Shown: positions 9,691 to 18,816, counted from the first letter of the stretch. The stretch is 64,000 nt of DNA from SKVR01 sp037441525 (GCA_037441525.1 JBBISA010000001.1:1-64000), one strand, 5' to 3'. Program-made: numbers and translations. The notes: generated by a model from the letters alone, not told the origin.

Positions 9691-9906
9691 TTAACCCAGA
9701 TTTGTCTTTAGCCGATTTTTCTAATGACTGCCATTAGAAAAACATCAGTATAAGTTACTGATAATAATATTATTAGAACGATAAATCGCCTTAGAAAAAC
9801 TATAAATTGTAATCAGAAATGCGTATAATTTATGTTTTTCTAAGGCGGGGTTAATCCCGGCTAAGTCATTAGTTCACTGCATTCCTAATAACCAATCCGG
9901 GTTTAG
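9691..9906 (-). mobile_element. 208-bp MITE, copy A
   Basis: This copy aligns over its full 216 bases (including flanking TTAA-type sites) with the reverse complement of 24686-24901, with about a dozen mismatches by hand alignment. The ends are imperfect inverted repeats of the form TTAAyCCnGnnTTnGTCnTTAG. Inside are three palindromes, including a long one centred near 9820 (TTAGAAAAACTATAAATTGTAA and partner) and a terminal hairpin (TTAATCCCGGCTAAGTCATTAG with its partner). There is no coding capacity, so it is a miniature inverted-repeat element. One flank is TTAA (9691-9694); the other has drifted to TTAG (9903-9906). It abuts the broken receiver gene. Confidence 0.85.
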
Positions 9907-10299
9907 CACGATTAAAATATACCCTGCATTGAATTATACTATACTATAAAGCCCCTGATTATAAATATAATTTGTTTGTATTTTTACATCCAATACCTAA
10001 GAGTATAGTTTATCTTACTGAAGTGAATTTTAACAAAGTTTGAATTACCGTAAGGGTGATTGTTTGCTTACAGCGGAACATTAATTCTGAAAACTACTGG
10101 AACCTGAACCATTTTGTTCTCATTCGGGAGAATAATTCAAGGTAACATAAAAAAAAACCTGATTGCATAGTAGTAATCAGATTAACACCAGAATTGGAAA
10201 TATATAGTTATTGATAAATAATTCATATAAACAGTTTTGTTATGTTTTTGACGCATCGACAATAATTGGCGTTTTATCCACATATATATAAAAAAAATA

Positions 10300-10328
10300 C
10301 CTGTCGGATGACAGGCAGAATTTTTTTG
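10300..10328 (+). terminator. Isolated terminator-like hairpin
   Basis: The stem CCTGTC/GACAGG (10300-10305 with 10310-10315) has a 4-base loop and is followed five bases later by seven T. There is also an A-run on the other side, so it could work in both directions. No gene upstream uses it, and it may be a leftover of a lost gene. Confidence 0.3.
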
Positions 10329-10811
10329 TTTAATTCCGATATATAAAACTTTCTATGGAAGCCAGAAAGAAATGTCTTTAAATTAATCCTTAAAATATGA
10401 AGAACAGGACATAGAGCATCATCATGGCAGTAAGATTTTTTAGGTTGAACAATACATCAACAAAACATTTCAAATTTACCATGAAACCTAATACTTAAAA
10501 ATAGTGAAACACGTGTTTTTTTACCTCGTATATTACCTGAAAAAAAATAAGTGAATTACGTATAATCATCTCATTTACAGAAGCTTGCCGGTTAATGATT
10601 ATTTTTAATAAGCGAAGAAGAATGGTTATTGATAGGTATTTTCCTTAGTTTGGCAATAAGTATTTATGTGGCTTATATTTTTAAAAAAATATTTACAATT
10701 TTAAGTTCAAACTACAAATAATACGTATATAATAAATTGTTTAATGATGATGATAATATAGACAGAGATCAACAAAACAAGTGGTATCTAATTCTTAATA
10801 GACCAAATTTG

Positions 10812-10819
10812 TAGATTTG
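10812..10819 (+). promoter_or_regulatory. Promoter-like box upstream of the six-gene operon
   Basis: TAGATTTG matches TAnnTTTG about 170 bases before the likely first ATG (10988). The -33 element is not convincing. It is the best candidate start for the operon on this strand. Confidence 0.35.
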
Positions 10820-10987
10820 TTATGCTGATTAATAAAGGTTTAGTAATACAATATTGCGTATCTACTGAAGTTATTGGCTATAAATTTCGAAAAAAATTAC
10901 ATATAGAGTTCAAGTCGTTTTTATTTGATTTTATTGTATATTCGTGCGCAGCAATTACCTGATCATTTACAATTTAATATTAATGAA

Positions 10988-11641
10988 ATGCTTCGTAATC
11001 TGAAATCGCTTTTTGTTGTTACTGAAGGAACAACAGAAGTCTCTAAATCTGAAAAAACAACTGGTAATCAGATTGAATCTGTTGAAAATGCGGCGAAACC
11101 GACAATAAAAACCATCGAAAAACCAGTAATTGATAATGCTATACTCGATCGGTTGTTGCAGGCCCTGGAAGAAAATAATCAATCAGGTTTTGATTATCTT
11201 GAGTATCGTAGATCGCTTAAGTCTTTACAGGCCCTTCCGATGGAAGAAGCTATCAAGTTTCAATCGGCCTTTGCAACAGCATCGACAATGGATGTGACAT
11301 TGGAAAAATTATTGGCTTCGATCGAATTCTATAAAAAAGTGCTTCAGAATGAGCACGATAACTTCCTTAAAGCTTCAAAGGAGCAATACAACATAAATGT
11401 TGATAGCAGAATCAAAGAAAAGGAATCGATTAATAAACAGATAGTCGAAAAAAGCCAGCAGATACAAAGACTTACCGAAGAGATAAGAGCCCACCAGGCC
11501 ACTCTTGATGAATTATCCCGATCAATTGACACGGCTGACAACAAAATCAAAGGAACTACTGCCAATTTTGAAATTGCTATGCAGGTAATATTATCGCAAA
11601 TGGATGAAGATGCTGCAAAACTGAAACAATACATTAAATAA
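10988..11641 (+). CDS. Coiled-coil protein, first gene of the ABC/OmpA/AAA operon
   Basis: A cytoplasm-type protein of 217 residues from the ATG at 10988; the frame extends back to a TTG at 10925 but the extra residues look like leader. There is no signal peptide or membrane helix. Residues ~1-60 are low-complexity and polar, ~60-120 are a helical region, and ~120-200 are a long coiled coil rich in K, E and Q (DSRIKEKESINKQIVEKSQ and following heptads). I do not recognise a family. It lies 10 bases upstream of the membrane-anchored coiled-coil gene, so the two long helices may form one complex. It could be an adaptor for the PspA-like protein or for the AAA+ ATPase at the end of the operon; that is inference from order only. 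Confidence 0.75.
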   Translation: MLRNLKSLFVVTEGTTEVSKSEKTTGNQIESVENAAKPTIKTIEKPVIDNAILDRLLQALEENNQSGFDYLEYRRSLKSLQALPMEEAIKFQSAFATASTMDVTLEKLLASIEFYKKVLQNEHDNFLKASKEQYNINVDSRIKEKESINKQIVEKSQQIQRLTEEIRAHQATLDELSRSIDTADNKIKGTTANFEIAMQVILSQMDEDAAKLKQYIK

Positions 11642-11651
11642 CCTTAATAAT

Positions 11652-12668
11652 ATGAGCAACATAACATCAAAAAGTTTTTGGGAAAAACCCGAAGGCAAAG
11701 CAGGAATGTTTGGTCTGGCCGCAATTACTGTGGGCGGGGGCATACTTCTCTACCGAATTTTACCTTATCTGATTACTCTTACAGAAAATCTGTTGTATTT
11801 TTCTTTTTTACTGCTGGGGTTGGGTGCACTTATTTACCTTGTGCTCGACAAGAAGATAAGAAATCTTGTTTTCTTCATTTACAAATCATTCATGAGATGG
11901 TTAACCGGTTTGTTCATTCAAATAGATCCAATCGGCATATTAAAAACTTACATCGACGACCTTAAAAAAAATCTCCATAACATGAGTAAGCAACTGGCAG
12001 TTGTAAAAGGACAGATGCAACGGCTTAAAGCACTTATGGAAGAAAACCAGCGGAGTATTGAGAATAATCTGAAACTGGCCAGCAAAGCAAAAGAAACAGA
12101 AAAAACGGCGGTTATGATTCTTAAATCGCGCAAGGCTGGCCGCTTGCAAGAGTCGAATCTCAGGTACGATGAATTGTACAAAAAACTCGAGCTATTATAC
12201 CGGGTACTTCTTAAAATGTATGAAAATTCTGAGATAATGCTCGAAGATATTGAAGACCAGGTATTTGTTAAAGAGAAGGAACGAAAGGCTATAAGGGCAA
12301 GTCATTCAGCCATGAAATCAGCCATGAACATAATTGCGGGCAATAGCGATAAGCGTGAAATGTTCGATATGGCCCTAGAAGCAATAGCCGACGATGTGAG
12401 TATGAAAATTGGAGAAATGGAACGATTCATGGAGATGTCGAGCAGTTTTGTTCAGTCCATTGATCTTCAGAATGGAGTATTTGAAGAAGAAGGATTACAA
12501 CTTCTCGAAAAATGGGAAAAGGAAGGTGTTTCGCTGTTGCTCGGAAATGAAAAAGACCTGCTGATTAATAAGGCGAACAGCAATACCGATTTTATTGACC
12601 TCGATCAACCCATTTCAAAGGGAAAAAAACCTCATAGCAACCAATACAGCGATTTGTTTAAAATTTAA
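11652..12668 (+). CDS. Membrane-anchored PspA/IM30-like coiled-coil protein
   Basis: 338 residues. Two hydrophobic helices lie near the N-terminus (about residues 19-40 and 45-65). After a short basic segment (KKIRNLVFFIYKSFMRW) comes DPIGILKTYIDDLKKNL, which resembles the start of the PspA/IM30 core, then about 180 residues of long amphipathic coiled coil, as expected for the PspA helical hairpin. The C-terminal ~60 residues are acidic and disordered. PspA proteins remodel or protect the inner membrane under stress; this one is tethered by its own transmembrane hairpin, which is not usual. The PspA relation is inferred from helix pattern, not from a diagnostic motif. It is 14 bases upstream of the binding-protein/OmpA gene. 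Confidence 0.65.
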   Translation: MSNITSKSFWEKPEGKAGMFGLAAITVGGGILLYRILPYLITLTENLLYFSFLLLGLGALIYLVLDKKIRNLVFFIYKSFMRWLTGLFIQIDPIGILKTYIDDLKKNLHNMSKQLAVVKGQMQRLKALMEENQRSIENNLKLASKAKETEKTAVMILKSRKAGRLQESNLRYDELYKKLELLYRVLLKMYENSEIMLEDIEDQVFVKEKERKAIRASHSAMKSAMNIIAGNSDKREMFDMALEAIADDVSMKIGEMERFMEMSSSFVQSIDLQNGVFEEEGLQLLEKWEKEGVSLLLGNEKDLLINKANSNTDFIDLDQPISKGKKPHSNQYSDLFKI

Positions 12669-12682
12669 TTTATACCCCAAAC

Positions 12683-14218
12683 ATGGCACGTACAAAACTT
12701 ACCCCATTATCAAAATTCCTGATAACCCTTCTAATTGTTGGTGGCATTGGTTTTGCCCTCTACAAGGTTAGTGAAAACCCTGCAATAAAGGAAAAATTCG
12801 CATCAGGGGATGATACTTCCCCCCGTTCATCTGATGTTATAAACATTGGTGTGGTCACCTGGGGAGGCTATGCAGGCGGACAGTATTTTAATGAAGGTTT
12901 CAAAGCCAGTCGCGATTCGAGATTTTACAAGGATTATGGCTTCATGGTAAACTTTGAGGTAATAGATGATTTTGATGCGTCGCGCGAAGCATTTAAAAAT
13001 GGTAAAATTGACCTGCTTTGGGCTACGATAGACGCCTTGCCCACCGAAATGGAAGGCTTGGCTTCTTTTGATCCCCAGGTAGTTTTTCAGGCCGACTGGA
13101 GCCGGGGCGGGGATGCAATTGTGGTTAGCAGGGGCATAAATTCGGTTAGCGATTTAAAAGGGAAAAAGATTGCAGTAGCCCCCATGACCCCTTCGCATTC
13201 CTTCTTGCTCTGGTTGCTTGATGCAGGCGATTTAAAAATGAATGATGTTTCTATTGTTGAAGTACCAAGTGCAATTGATGCAGCTGATGCCTTTAAAGCA
13301 CAAACTGTTGATGCAGCTGTAGTTTGGAGCCCTGACGACCGCGACTGCGTAGCAAAAGTACCGGGCTCAAGAGTTCTTGAAAGCACCCGCAATGCTTCGC
13401 ACATTATTGCCGATGTTTTTATTGCCAAGAAAAGCTACATTCAGAATAACCGCGAACGATTAAGGCAACTTTATGAAGGTTGGATGATAGGCGCAGCCGA
13501 AATCAACCAGAATCCCAACGCAAAAGCCAAGGCTGCCCAAATCCTTGCAAAGGGGTTAAATCAACCTGGCGATTTTTGTCTCGATGCCATTAATAATGTG
13601 CGGCTTGCCACACATGGCGATAATCTCGACTTTTTTGGCCTTAACCGCGAATATACGGGTGTTACGGGTGAAGACCTCTATAACCGTATGAAGATTAAAT
13701 ACAGCGAGGTCGGTTATAATACTGCCAACGCACGCAGCTGGAGACTTCTGGCATCAGACATAGTTAGTGGAGTTCAGCTATCGGGAGCAATGCATGCAAG
13801 TGAAACTCAAAAACAATTTGGTACTACCACCCAAAGCGAAATTTCTGCCGAAGCCATATCATCCAAAAAAGTATCTATAAACTTCCGCACTGGCGAGTTT
13901 ATGCTTGATGAAAATGCCAAACAGATCATCGACCTTCAATTTACACCTATTGCAAAAGCATTTTCCAATGCCAAGATCAGGATTGAAGGCAATACTGATA
14001 ATGTTGGTTCTCGAGAATCAAATGTATCCTTATCCCGAAGGAGAGCCGAATCAGTAGCCGACTATCTTATTTCAGAACATAATATGCCGGCAAACCGGTT
14101 TATAATTGTTGGAAACGGGCCCGACAAACCTGTTGCTGGCTGTGAAACCAATACAACTGATGCCTGTCGGGCCAGAAACCGTCGAACCGATTTTGAAATC
14201 ATTGGCGAAACAAACTAA
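12683..14218 (+). CDS. ABC solute-binding protein fused to an OmpA peptidoglycan-binding domain
   Basis: A 511-residue fusion. Residues ~9-27 form an uncleaved-looking membrane anchor. Residues ~50-345 match the NMT1/SsuA/TauA type of periplasmic binding protein (INIGVVTWGGYAGG start, the GKKIAVAPMTPSHSFLLWLL strand-turn, and DAAVVWSPDD in the second lobe). Residues ~390-508 are an OmpA-like domain: FRTGEFMLDENAK, IRIEGNTDNVGSRESNVSLSRRRAESVADYL and RNRRTDFEI, including the Asp and Arg used to bind diaminopimelate of peptidoglycan. The protein would therefore be held at both the inner membrane and the cell wall. Permease and ATPase genes follow directly, so it is the receptor of that transporter. 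The ligand is unknown. Confidence 0.9.
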   Translation: MARTKLTPLSKFLITLLIVGGIGFALYKVSENPAIKEKFASGDDTSPRSSDVINIGVVTWGGYAGGQYFNEGFKASRDSRFYKDYGFMVNFEVIDDFDASREAFKNGKIDLLWATIDALPTEMEGLASFDPQVVFQADWSRGGDAIVVSRGINSVSDLKGKKIAVAPMTPSHSFLLWLLDAGDLKMNDVSIVEVPSAIDAADAFKAQTVDAAVVWSPDDRDCVAKVPGSRVLESTRNASHIIADVFIAKKSYIQNNRERLRQLYEGWMIGAAEINQNPNAKAKAAQILAKGLNQPGDFCLDAINNVRLATHGDNLDFFGLNREYTGVTGEDLYNRMKIKYSEVGYNTANARSWRLLASDIVSGVQLSGAMHASETQKQFGTTTQSEISAEAISSKKVSINFRTGEFMLDENAKQIIDLQFTPIAKAFSNAKIRIEGNTDNVGSRESNVSLSRRRAESVADYLISEHNMPANRFIIVGNGPDKPVAGCETNTTDACRARNRRTDFEIIGETN

Positions 14219-14220
14219 AC

Positions 14221-15189
14221 ATGTATTCTAAAAATCCCTTATTTGATCTCAGGGGACGTCTAGATAAAAAAACTGATGTCACCCTTCAGGTGGTTGGCGC
14301 TCTTATTTTACTTGGCATTTGGTGGTTGCTTAGTTTTGTTGCAACAACAAGCAATGTTACTCAAATGGACACTTCTGAGCTGACAGCCGCCAATATTACC
14401 GTTCACGACGACCGATACTACTACAACGATTCGCTTTTGGTGGCTCATTTCGATGAGTTGATAACCAAAAGTACCTTAGAATTACAGCAATTTGGATTGA
14501 AAAGAATCGTTGTAACCAACCTGCCATCACCCCTTACCGTTGTTTTAGCCATCCCTGAAATGTTTTACAGGGAAAGGCTGATGCCCAACATCTTCAAATC
14601 AGTTAAGCTTAATGTTTACGGATACATTTTTGCCATATTAATATCGTTGTTAATCGGGTTTATGATTGGTCTTTTGCCTGTATTCCGAGGCCTGTTCAGC
14701 CGGATACTCGATGCAGGAAGGTTTATTCCGCTTACTGCCGTTACCGGGATTTTTATTTTGTGGTTCGGAATAGGCAATGAAATGAAAATTATTTTTCTGG
14801 CTTTTGGTATATTGGTTTATCTTATTCCTGTGGTGGTTCAGCGAATAGATGAAGTGCAGTCAGTATATCTGCATACTGTTTATACCCTGGGCGCAACCGC
14901 CTGGCAAACTGTTCGTAGTGTTTATATTCCTTACGTAATGAGCAAGCTTATTGATGATGTAAGAGTATTAACTGCCATTTCCTGGACCTATATTACTATT
15001 GCTGAAATGTTAAATAAAAGTGGTGGAATTGGCGAGCTTATCTGGGAAGCGAAACGTCAAAGCCGCATCGATAAAGCATTTGCAGTATTGCTAATCATTA
15101 TTTTGATCGGTATTATTCAAGACAGGCTTTTTGTTTTTCTTAACCAGATATTTTTTCCTCATAAATTAACCGAAGCCAAAAAATCTTAG
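14221..15189 (+). CDS. ABC transporter permease (BPD type, SsuC/TauC-like)
   Basis: 322 residues with a lone N-terminal transmembrane helix (~residues 22-42), a hydrophilic extracytoplasmic segment of ~80 residues, and then five to six helices. The cytoplasmic coupling loop lies around YTLGATAWQTVRSVYIPYV, the equivalent of the EAA loop in binding-protein-dependent permeases. The extra loop after the first helix is larger than in SsuC/TauC and could contact the tethered receptor. It starts two bases after the receptor stop codon and ends two bases before the ATPase start, so translation is coupled. Confidence 0.9.
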   Translation: MYSKNPLFDLRGRLDKKTDVTLQVVGALILLGIWWLLSFVATTSNVTQMDTSELTAANITVHDDRYYYNDSLLVAHFDELITKSTLELQQFGLKRIVVTNLPSPLTVVLAIPEMFYRERLMPNIFKSVKLNVYGYIFAILISLLIGFMIGLLPVFRGLFSRILDAGRFIPLTAVTGIFILWFGIGNEMKIIFLAFGILVYLIPVVVQRIDEVQSVYLHTVYTLGATAWQTVRSVYIPYVMSKLIDDVRVLTAISWTYITIAEMLNKSGGIGELIWEAKRQSRIDKAFAVLLIIILIGIIQDRLFVFLNQIFFPHKLTEAKKS

Positions 15190-15191
15190 GT

Positions 15192-16010
15192 ATGATAACT
15201 TTTAAAGACGATCCTATTCTGCCCAATATTATTGAATTGCGCAATATTGTTCAAACCTACGACAATGGCAGGGTAAAAGTTATCGATAACTTTGATATGC
15301 TTATTGAAGATAAGCCTTTTCAGGGTCAGTTCGCGGTTTTACTTGGGATGTCGGGCTGTGGCAAAAGTACTATACTCAGGTATATTGCAGGTTTGCAGCA
15401 ACCTACATCCGGCACCGTTTTGATAAAAAATGCCGAAGCAGGCGACAAAAACCGGGTCAATATGGTGTTTCAGCAATACTCATCTCTACCCTGGATGAAT
15501 GTGCTCGACAATGTGGGTTTGGGCTTAAAGTTTAAAGGTATATCCAAGAAGGAGCGCGACGAAAAGGCAATGGAGATGATTGAATGGGTAGGTTTAAAGG
15601 GGCATGAGCGCAAATATGCCCAGTACCCTTTGCTTTCGGGTGGTCAGTTGCAGCGTGTAGCCATTGCACGAAGCCTTATATCAAACCCTGAAATTCTCCT
15701 TATGGATGAACCCTTTGGCGCCCTTGATGTGGAAACCCGCCAAAGTATGCAGGCACTCCTTTTGGATATTTGGCATAAGTTTCACACTACAATTGTTTTT
15801 GTTACCCACGATATATCTGAAGCTGTTTTTCTTGCCGATGATATCTACATCATGAAAAAAGCCCCTTCCAGAATTGTGGAGCATATTAAAGTTGATTTAC
15901 CGTTAAACCGTACTTTCGAAATAAAACAAACAACCCGGTTTATTGAACTGGAGAGGGAAGTAGAGGAAAAACTTCTCAACACTCTGAAAAACCAGCCAAC
16001 GGCATTATGA
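15192..16010 (+). CDS. ABC transporter ATP-binding protein (SsuB/TauB-like)
   Basis: 272 residues with a full nucleotide-binding domain: Walker A GMSGCGKST (~residues 52-60), Q-loop NMVFQQYSSLPW, signature LSGGQLQRV (~148), Walker B ILLMDEPFGALD (~168) and H-loop FVTHD (~203). The Q-loop and 'LPWMNVLDN' pattern fits importers of the nitrate/sulfonate/taurine group. The stop overlaps the start of the AAA+ gene by four bases (ATGA), so the two are translated together. Confidence 0.95.
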   Translation: MITFKDDPILPNIIELRNIVQTYDNGRVKVIDNFDMLIEDKPFQGQFAVLLGMSGCGKSTILRYIAGLQQPTSGTVLIKNAEAGDKNRVNMVFQQYSSLPWMNVLDNVGLGLKFKGISKKERDEKAMEMIEWVGLKGHERKYAQYPLLSGGQLQRVAIARSLISNPEILLMDEPFGALDVETRQSMQALLLDIWHKFHTTIVFVTHDISEAVFLADDIYIMKKAPSRIVEHIKVDLPLNRTFEIKQTTRFIELEREVEEKLLNTLKNQPTAL

Positions 16011-17878
16011 TGTTTCATAAGAAAATTGAAGAAATCCTGGGGCAGTTTCCTGATGCGCCAACAACATTGGTAGCAGGAAACAGGGTAAATCCATTGCATA
16101 TCATCACTATTTCCACCTTTTTTAAAACTCTTGATCTTTACCGAGAAGATATCTTGCTGGCTTCTTATAACCCTTCGGGAGCCATTTATTTTGTTCTCAC
16201 CGACCTGCACATTTATTACAATCGAAACCAGGTAGCACAAAGAACACCCCTGTCTAATTATTCTTCAGATTTATTAGTTGATATAGCGCAACCCATTGAA
16301 ATTAAGATACTTGAAGATTCTATTCTGATACTCAACCAGCAGCGCACTCAGGCTAAGAAAACTTTGGATAGCTTTGTTGATAAATACAAGTCTCTTTTTG
16401 AATCAGAAAAAATAAACTTTGAGAACAAGGAGTTGCATTTCGATGGCAAATACCTTGAAATGCTTCTTCACGAAGGAGACGAAATGTTGCATCTGTGCAG
16501 CCAACTTAATAATGATGCACAATTCATTCAAAGCCTTAACCTGATATTTAGCTATACCGGTGAAGCTTTAGACGGATTAAAGGCTGAACATATTTTTATT
16601 GCCGATCTTATTTATGCTTACAGGCTGATTGCTATAAATGAAAATCTAAAGGGGAAATTTACACTGGCCTATTTCTTTGAACGGTTGCAAGGCAATAACT
16701 TTAGCAAAGGGATAAGTATTCAGCGGTTGAATGAAATGGTTAACAATGAATCGTTCCAGGCCAACATTGAAAAAATAAAAGCAGCACGGTTCATCAATAC
16801 ACCTCCTGGGTATGAGGATGAATTTATACTTCCTTCCATCCTATTCCGAATGGACCATTTATTATTTGCTAAGTCCGGAAATTTGCTTTACAGATTTGCT
16901 TCACTTATAGCCAAAGCTGATAATAAAGTAACTGATGAAGAAAAGGAAATAATTAAATCATTGCTTGCAAAAACTTCGCAGCCCAAAACAATAACTAAGG
17001 ATATTTCGAGAGAAGAAATTCCTTCATATGATTCGCTTGAAAAAGTGTTGGACGATTTGAACATTCTTACAGGTCTGGAAGAGGTGAAAAAAAGCATTGC
17101 TGACCTGGTAAATCTGATGAAGATCGACAAATTAAGAAAAGAGAAAAATCTTGAAAATGTTGAAATAGGTCTGCACACTGTTTTTCTTGGCCCCCCAGGT
17201 ACAGGCAAAACAACGGTTGCACGGTTGCTGGGGCGCATTTTCAAGCATCTGGGTTATTTGTCAAAAGGGCATGTTGTTGAAACCGACAGGGCAGGACTTG
17301 TTGCAGGATATGTTGGACAAACTGCCATTAAGGTTAATGAGATCGTTAATGAAAGCAAGGGTGGTGTTTTATTTATCGATGAGGCTTATTCACTCGCTGT
17401 ACCCGATGGAGGTCGCGATTTTGGCACTGAAGCAATTGATGCTCTGCTAAAACGTATGGAGGATTACCGAAGAGATTTGGTAGTGGTGATTGCCGGTTAT
17501 ACTGAACCAATGAAAGCCTTTGTGGAATCAAATCCTGGTTTGAGGTCGCGATTTAACCGTTATTTTATGTTCAATCATTTCCTGCCATCCCAACTACTCG
17601 AAATCATGAAAACCTTCTGTAAATCGTCGGATTTTGTCATGAGTGAATCAGCTGTTGAGAAATTACTGGAAATGTTTGAAATGATGTATGAGAAACGCGA
17701 CGAAGGTTTTGGAAATGCACGGGTTGTACGCAACGTGTTCGAAAGGTGCATTCAGAACCAGGCAAACAGATTGGTTAACATTCCTGAACTTACTGTTGAA
17801 CTCCTTCAGATTATTGAAGAAGCGGATGTTCCCGAACCAAAATATATGACAGATCAGGTTTATTTCACAACAACCTGA
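16007..17878 (+). CDS. CbbX/SpoVK-type AAA+ ATPase with a TerB-like segment
   Basis: 623 residues. The N-terminal ~280 residues are helical and unrecognised. Around residues 290-325 the pattern FASLIAKADNKVTDEEKEII resembles the acidic loop-helix of TerB-like domains. The AAA+ module follows: Walker A GPPGTGKTT (~394), pore/sensor region GLVAGYVGQTA, Walker B VLFIDEAYSL (~454), and arginine-finger-bearing NPGLRSRFNRYF. This is the CbbX/CfxQ/SpoVK subtype, whose known members remodel Rubisco or act in stress and secretion. The four-base overlap with the ABC ATPase gene ties it functionally to the transporter. A second, double-AAA relative lies at 36213. The client protein is unknown. Confidence 0.9.
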   Translation: MMFHKKIEEILGQFPDAPTTLVAGNRVNPLHIITISTFFKTLDLYREDILLASYNPSGAIYFVLTDLHIYYNRNQVAQRTPLSNYSSDLLVDIAQPIEIKILEDSILILNQQRTQAKKTLDSFVDKYKSLFESEKINFENKELHFDGKYLEMLLHEGDEMLHLCSQLNNDAQFIQSLNLIFSYTGEALDGLKAEHIFIADLIYAYRLIAINENLKGKFTLAYFFERLQGNNFSKGISIQRLNEMVNNESFQANIEKIKAARFINTPPGYEDEFILPSILFRMDHLLFAKSGNLLYRFASLIAKADNKVTDEEKEIIKSLLAKTSQPKTITKDISREEIPSYDSLEKVLDDLNILTGLEEVKKSIADLVNLMKIDKLRKEKNLENVEIGLHTVFLGPPGTGKTTVARLLGRIFKHLGYLSKGHVVETDRAGLVAGYVGQTAIKVNEIVNESKGGVLFIDEAYSLAVPDGGRDFGTEAIDALLKRMEDYRRDLVVVIAGYTEPMKAFVESNPGLRSRFNRYFMFNHFLPSQLLEIMKTFCKSSDFVMSESAVEKLLEMFEMMYEKRDEGFGNARVVRNVFERCIQNQANRLVNIPELTVELLQIIEEADVPEPKYMTDQVYFTTT

Positions 17879-17884
17879 TGATTG

Positions 17885-18478
17885 TTACCTTTTTGTCGCC
17901 ACCAGATTAATTACCAATGGTATTTCATCACGGATAGCCCTGTCGCCAAGATTATCGAAAAAGCGGCCGCTGCCATAACGTACATCAAAATCGGCCCGGT
18001 TAAAGGATAATGACGCCGAAGCTATAACCCTCCCTCCAACAAAAGCAACAGTTGCCGGAAATTCGATGGGCCTTGTGGTACCTTTAATGCTGAGATCGCC
18101 GGTGATTCTAACCCTGCCTGTGCCTGCCGATTCAACATTTTTGATAATCAGGCTTGAGGTTGGAAAACGGTTTATATCAAAAAAATCTTGATTTTTTAGG
18201 TGTCCGTCGAGCCGGGCTTTGCGATCGCCCGTAAGATCGGTTGTGTTTATGGTACTCATGTCAATCAAAAAGGTGCCTCCTCTCAGATTTGTTCCTTCAA
18301 AGTTCATTGTACCTTCTTTTATGGAAATAGTGCCCTTATGTCCGCCACCACCAACACGATTGCCTTCCCACTCAACCGTACTGGCGGATGGGTCTACTAC
18401 ATATACTTCGTTTTGTGAAGGCTTAAACGCCGCGGAAATTATTGCAACTACAAGTGCTAAAATGCTCAGTCTATTCAT
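17885..18478 (-). CDS. YceI-family periplasmic protein
   Basis: 197 residues with a signal peptide (hydrophobic core ~5-17). The YceI lipocalin-like fold shows as VYVVDPSASTVEWEGNRVG at the N-terminus, then GTFLIDMSTINTTDL, the HLKNQDFFDINRFPTS strand pair, and ITGDLSIKGTTRPIEFP. YceI proteins bind long-chain isoprenoids or similar hydrophobic ligands in the periplasm. At 197 residues it is full-length. It converges with the AAA+ gene at a distance of six bases. Confidence 0.92.
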   Translation of the reverse strand: MNRLSILALVVAIISAAFKPSQNEVYVVDPSASTVEWEGNRVGGGGHKGTISIKEGTMNFEGTNLRGGTFLIDMSTINTTDLTGDRKARLDGHLKNQDFFDINRFPTSSLIIKNVESAGTGRVRITGDLSIKGTTRPIEFPATVAFVGGRVIASASLSFNRADFDVRYGSGRFFDNLGDRAIRDEIPLVINLVATKR

Positions 18479-18816
18479 GTTGTATAATATTTATGGTTTA
18501 ACAATACTTATTCAAAACAGTTGAAATCTGCCAAATGTTTTCCAAACGCAAAAGGTTCCTTCTTAATAATTCAAAAGAACCTTTTCTGAAATCCATTCTT
18601 CAAAACAATAATTGATGGATAGTAAATTATCTGTTATATTCTTTTAATGATTATTAGAGAAAGTTCAACGCGTTGTTTCAAAGCCCAAAAAAGAGAAACT
18701 ATTGCCATAGAAGACATCGTTTGGAGGCAATTTGTTGTAAATTTGATCTGATAAACTACTAATTAGCCATATTGCCCATCAATCACCATTAATTGACGGG
18801 TGTTTTCATTGTTTAT
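18479..18816. other. Divergent intergenic region between YceI and MATE genes
   Basis: No gene is seen. It contains a 9-bp perfect inverted repeat (AAAAGGTTC at 18550-18558 with GAACCTTTT at 18577-18585), possibly a 5'-leader hairpin or operator of the YceI transcript. No transcript would need a terminator here, so I do not call it one. Confidence 0.45.

Larger units (their letters stand above)
9907..10987. other. 1-kb AT-rich non-coding stretch before the six-gene operon
   Basis: No gene is supported. It holds an isolated hairpin with a T-run (10300-10328) and a promoter-like box (10812-10819). Frames at 10424-10498 (short, ATG start) and 10611-10721 (37 codons, no ATG, one hydrophobic helix) look like chance or remnants. 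The minus strand just past the MITE could encode GYILIV, reminiscent of the first strand of a receiver, but a stop lies close by. Confidence 0.5.

Noticed and set aside
10611..10721. 37-codon frame with one membrane helix (EEEWLLIGIF...)
   Set aside because: There is no ATG and stops lie just upstream; it could be a remnant but cannot be supported.
18550..18585. 9-bp inverted repeat between YceI and MATE genes
   Set aside because: It looks like a terminator stem, but the genes diverge here, so no transcript ends; kept only as a note in the intergenic entry.
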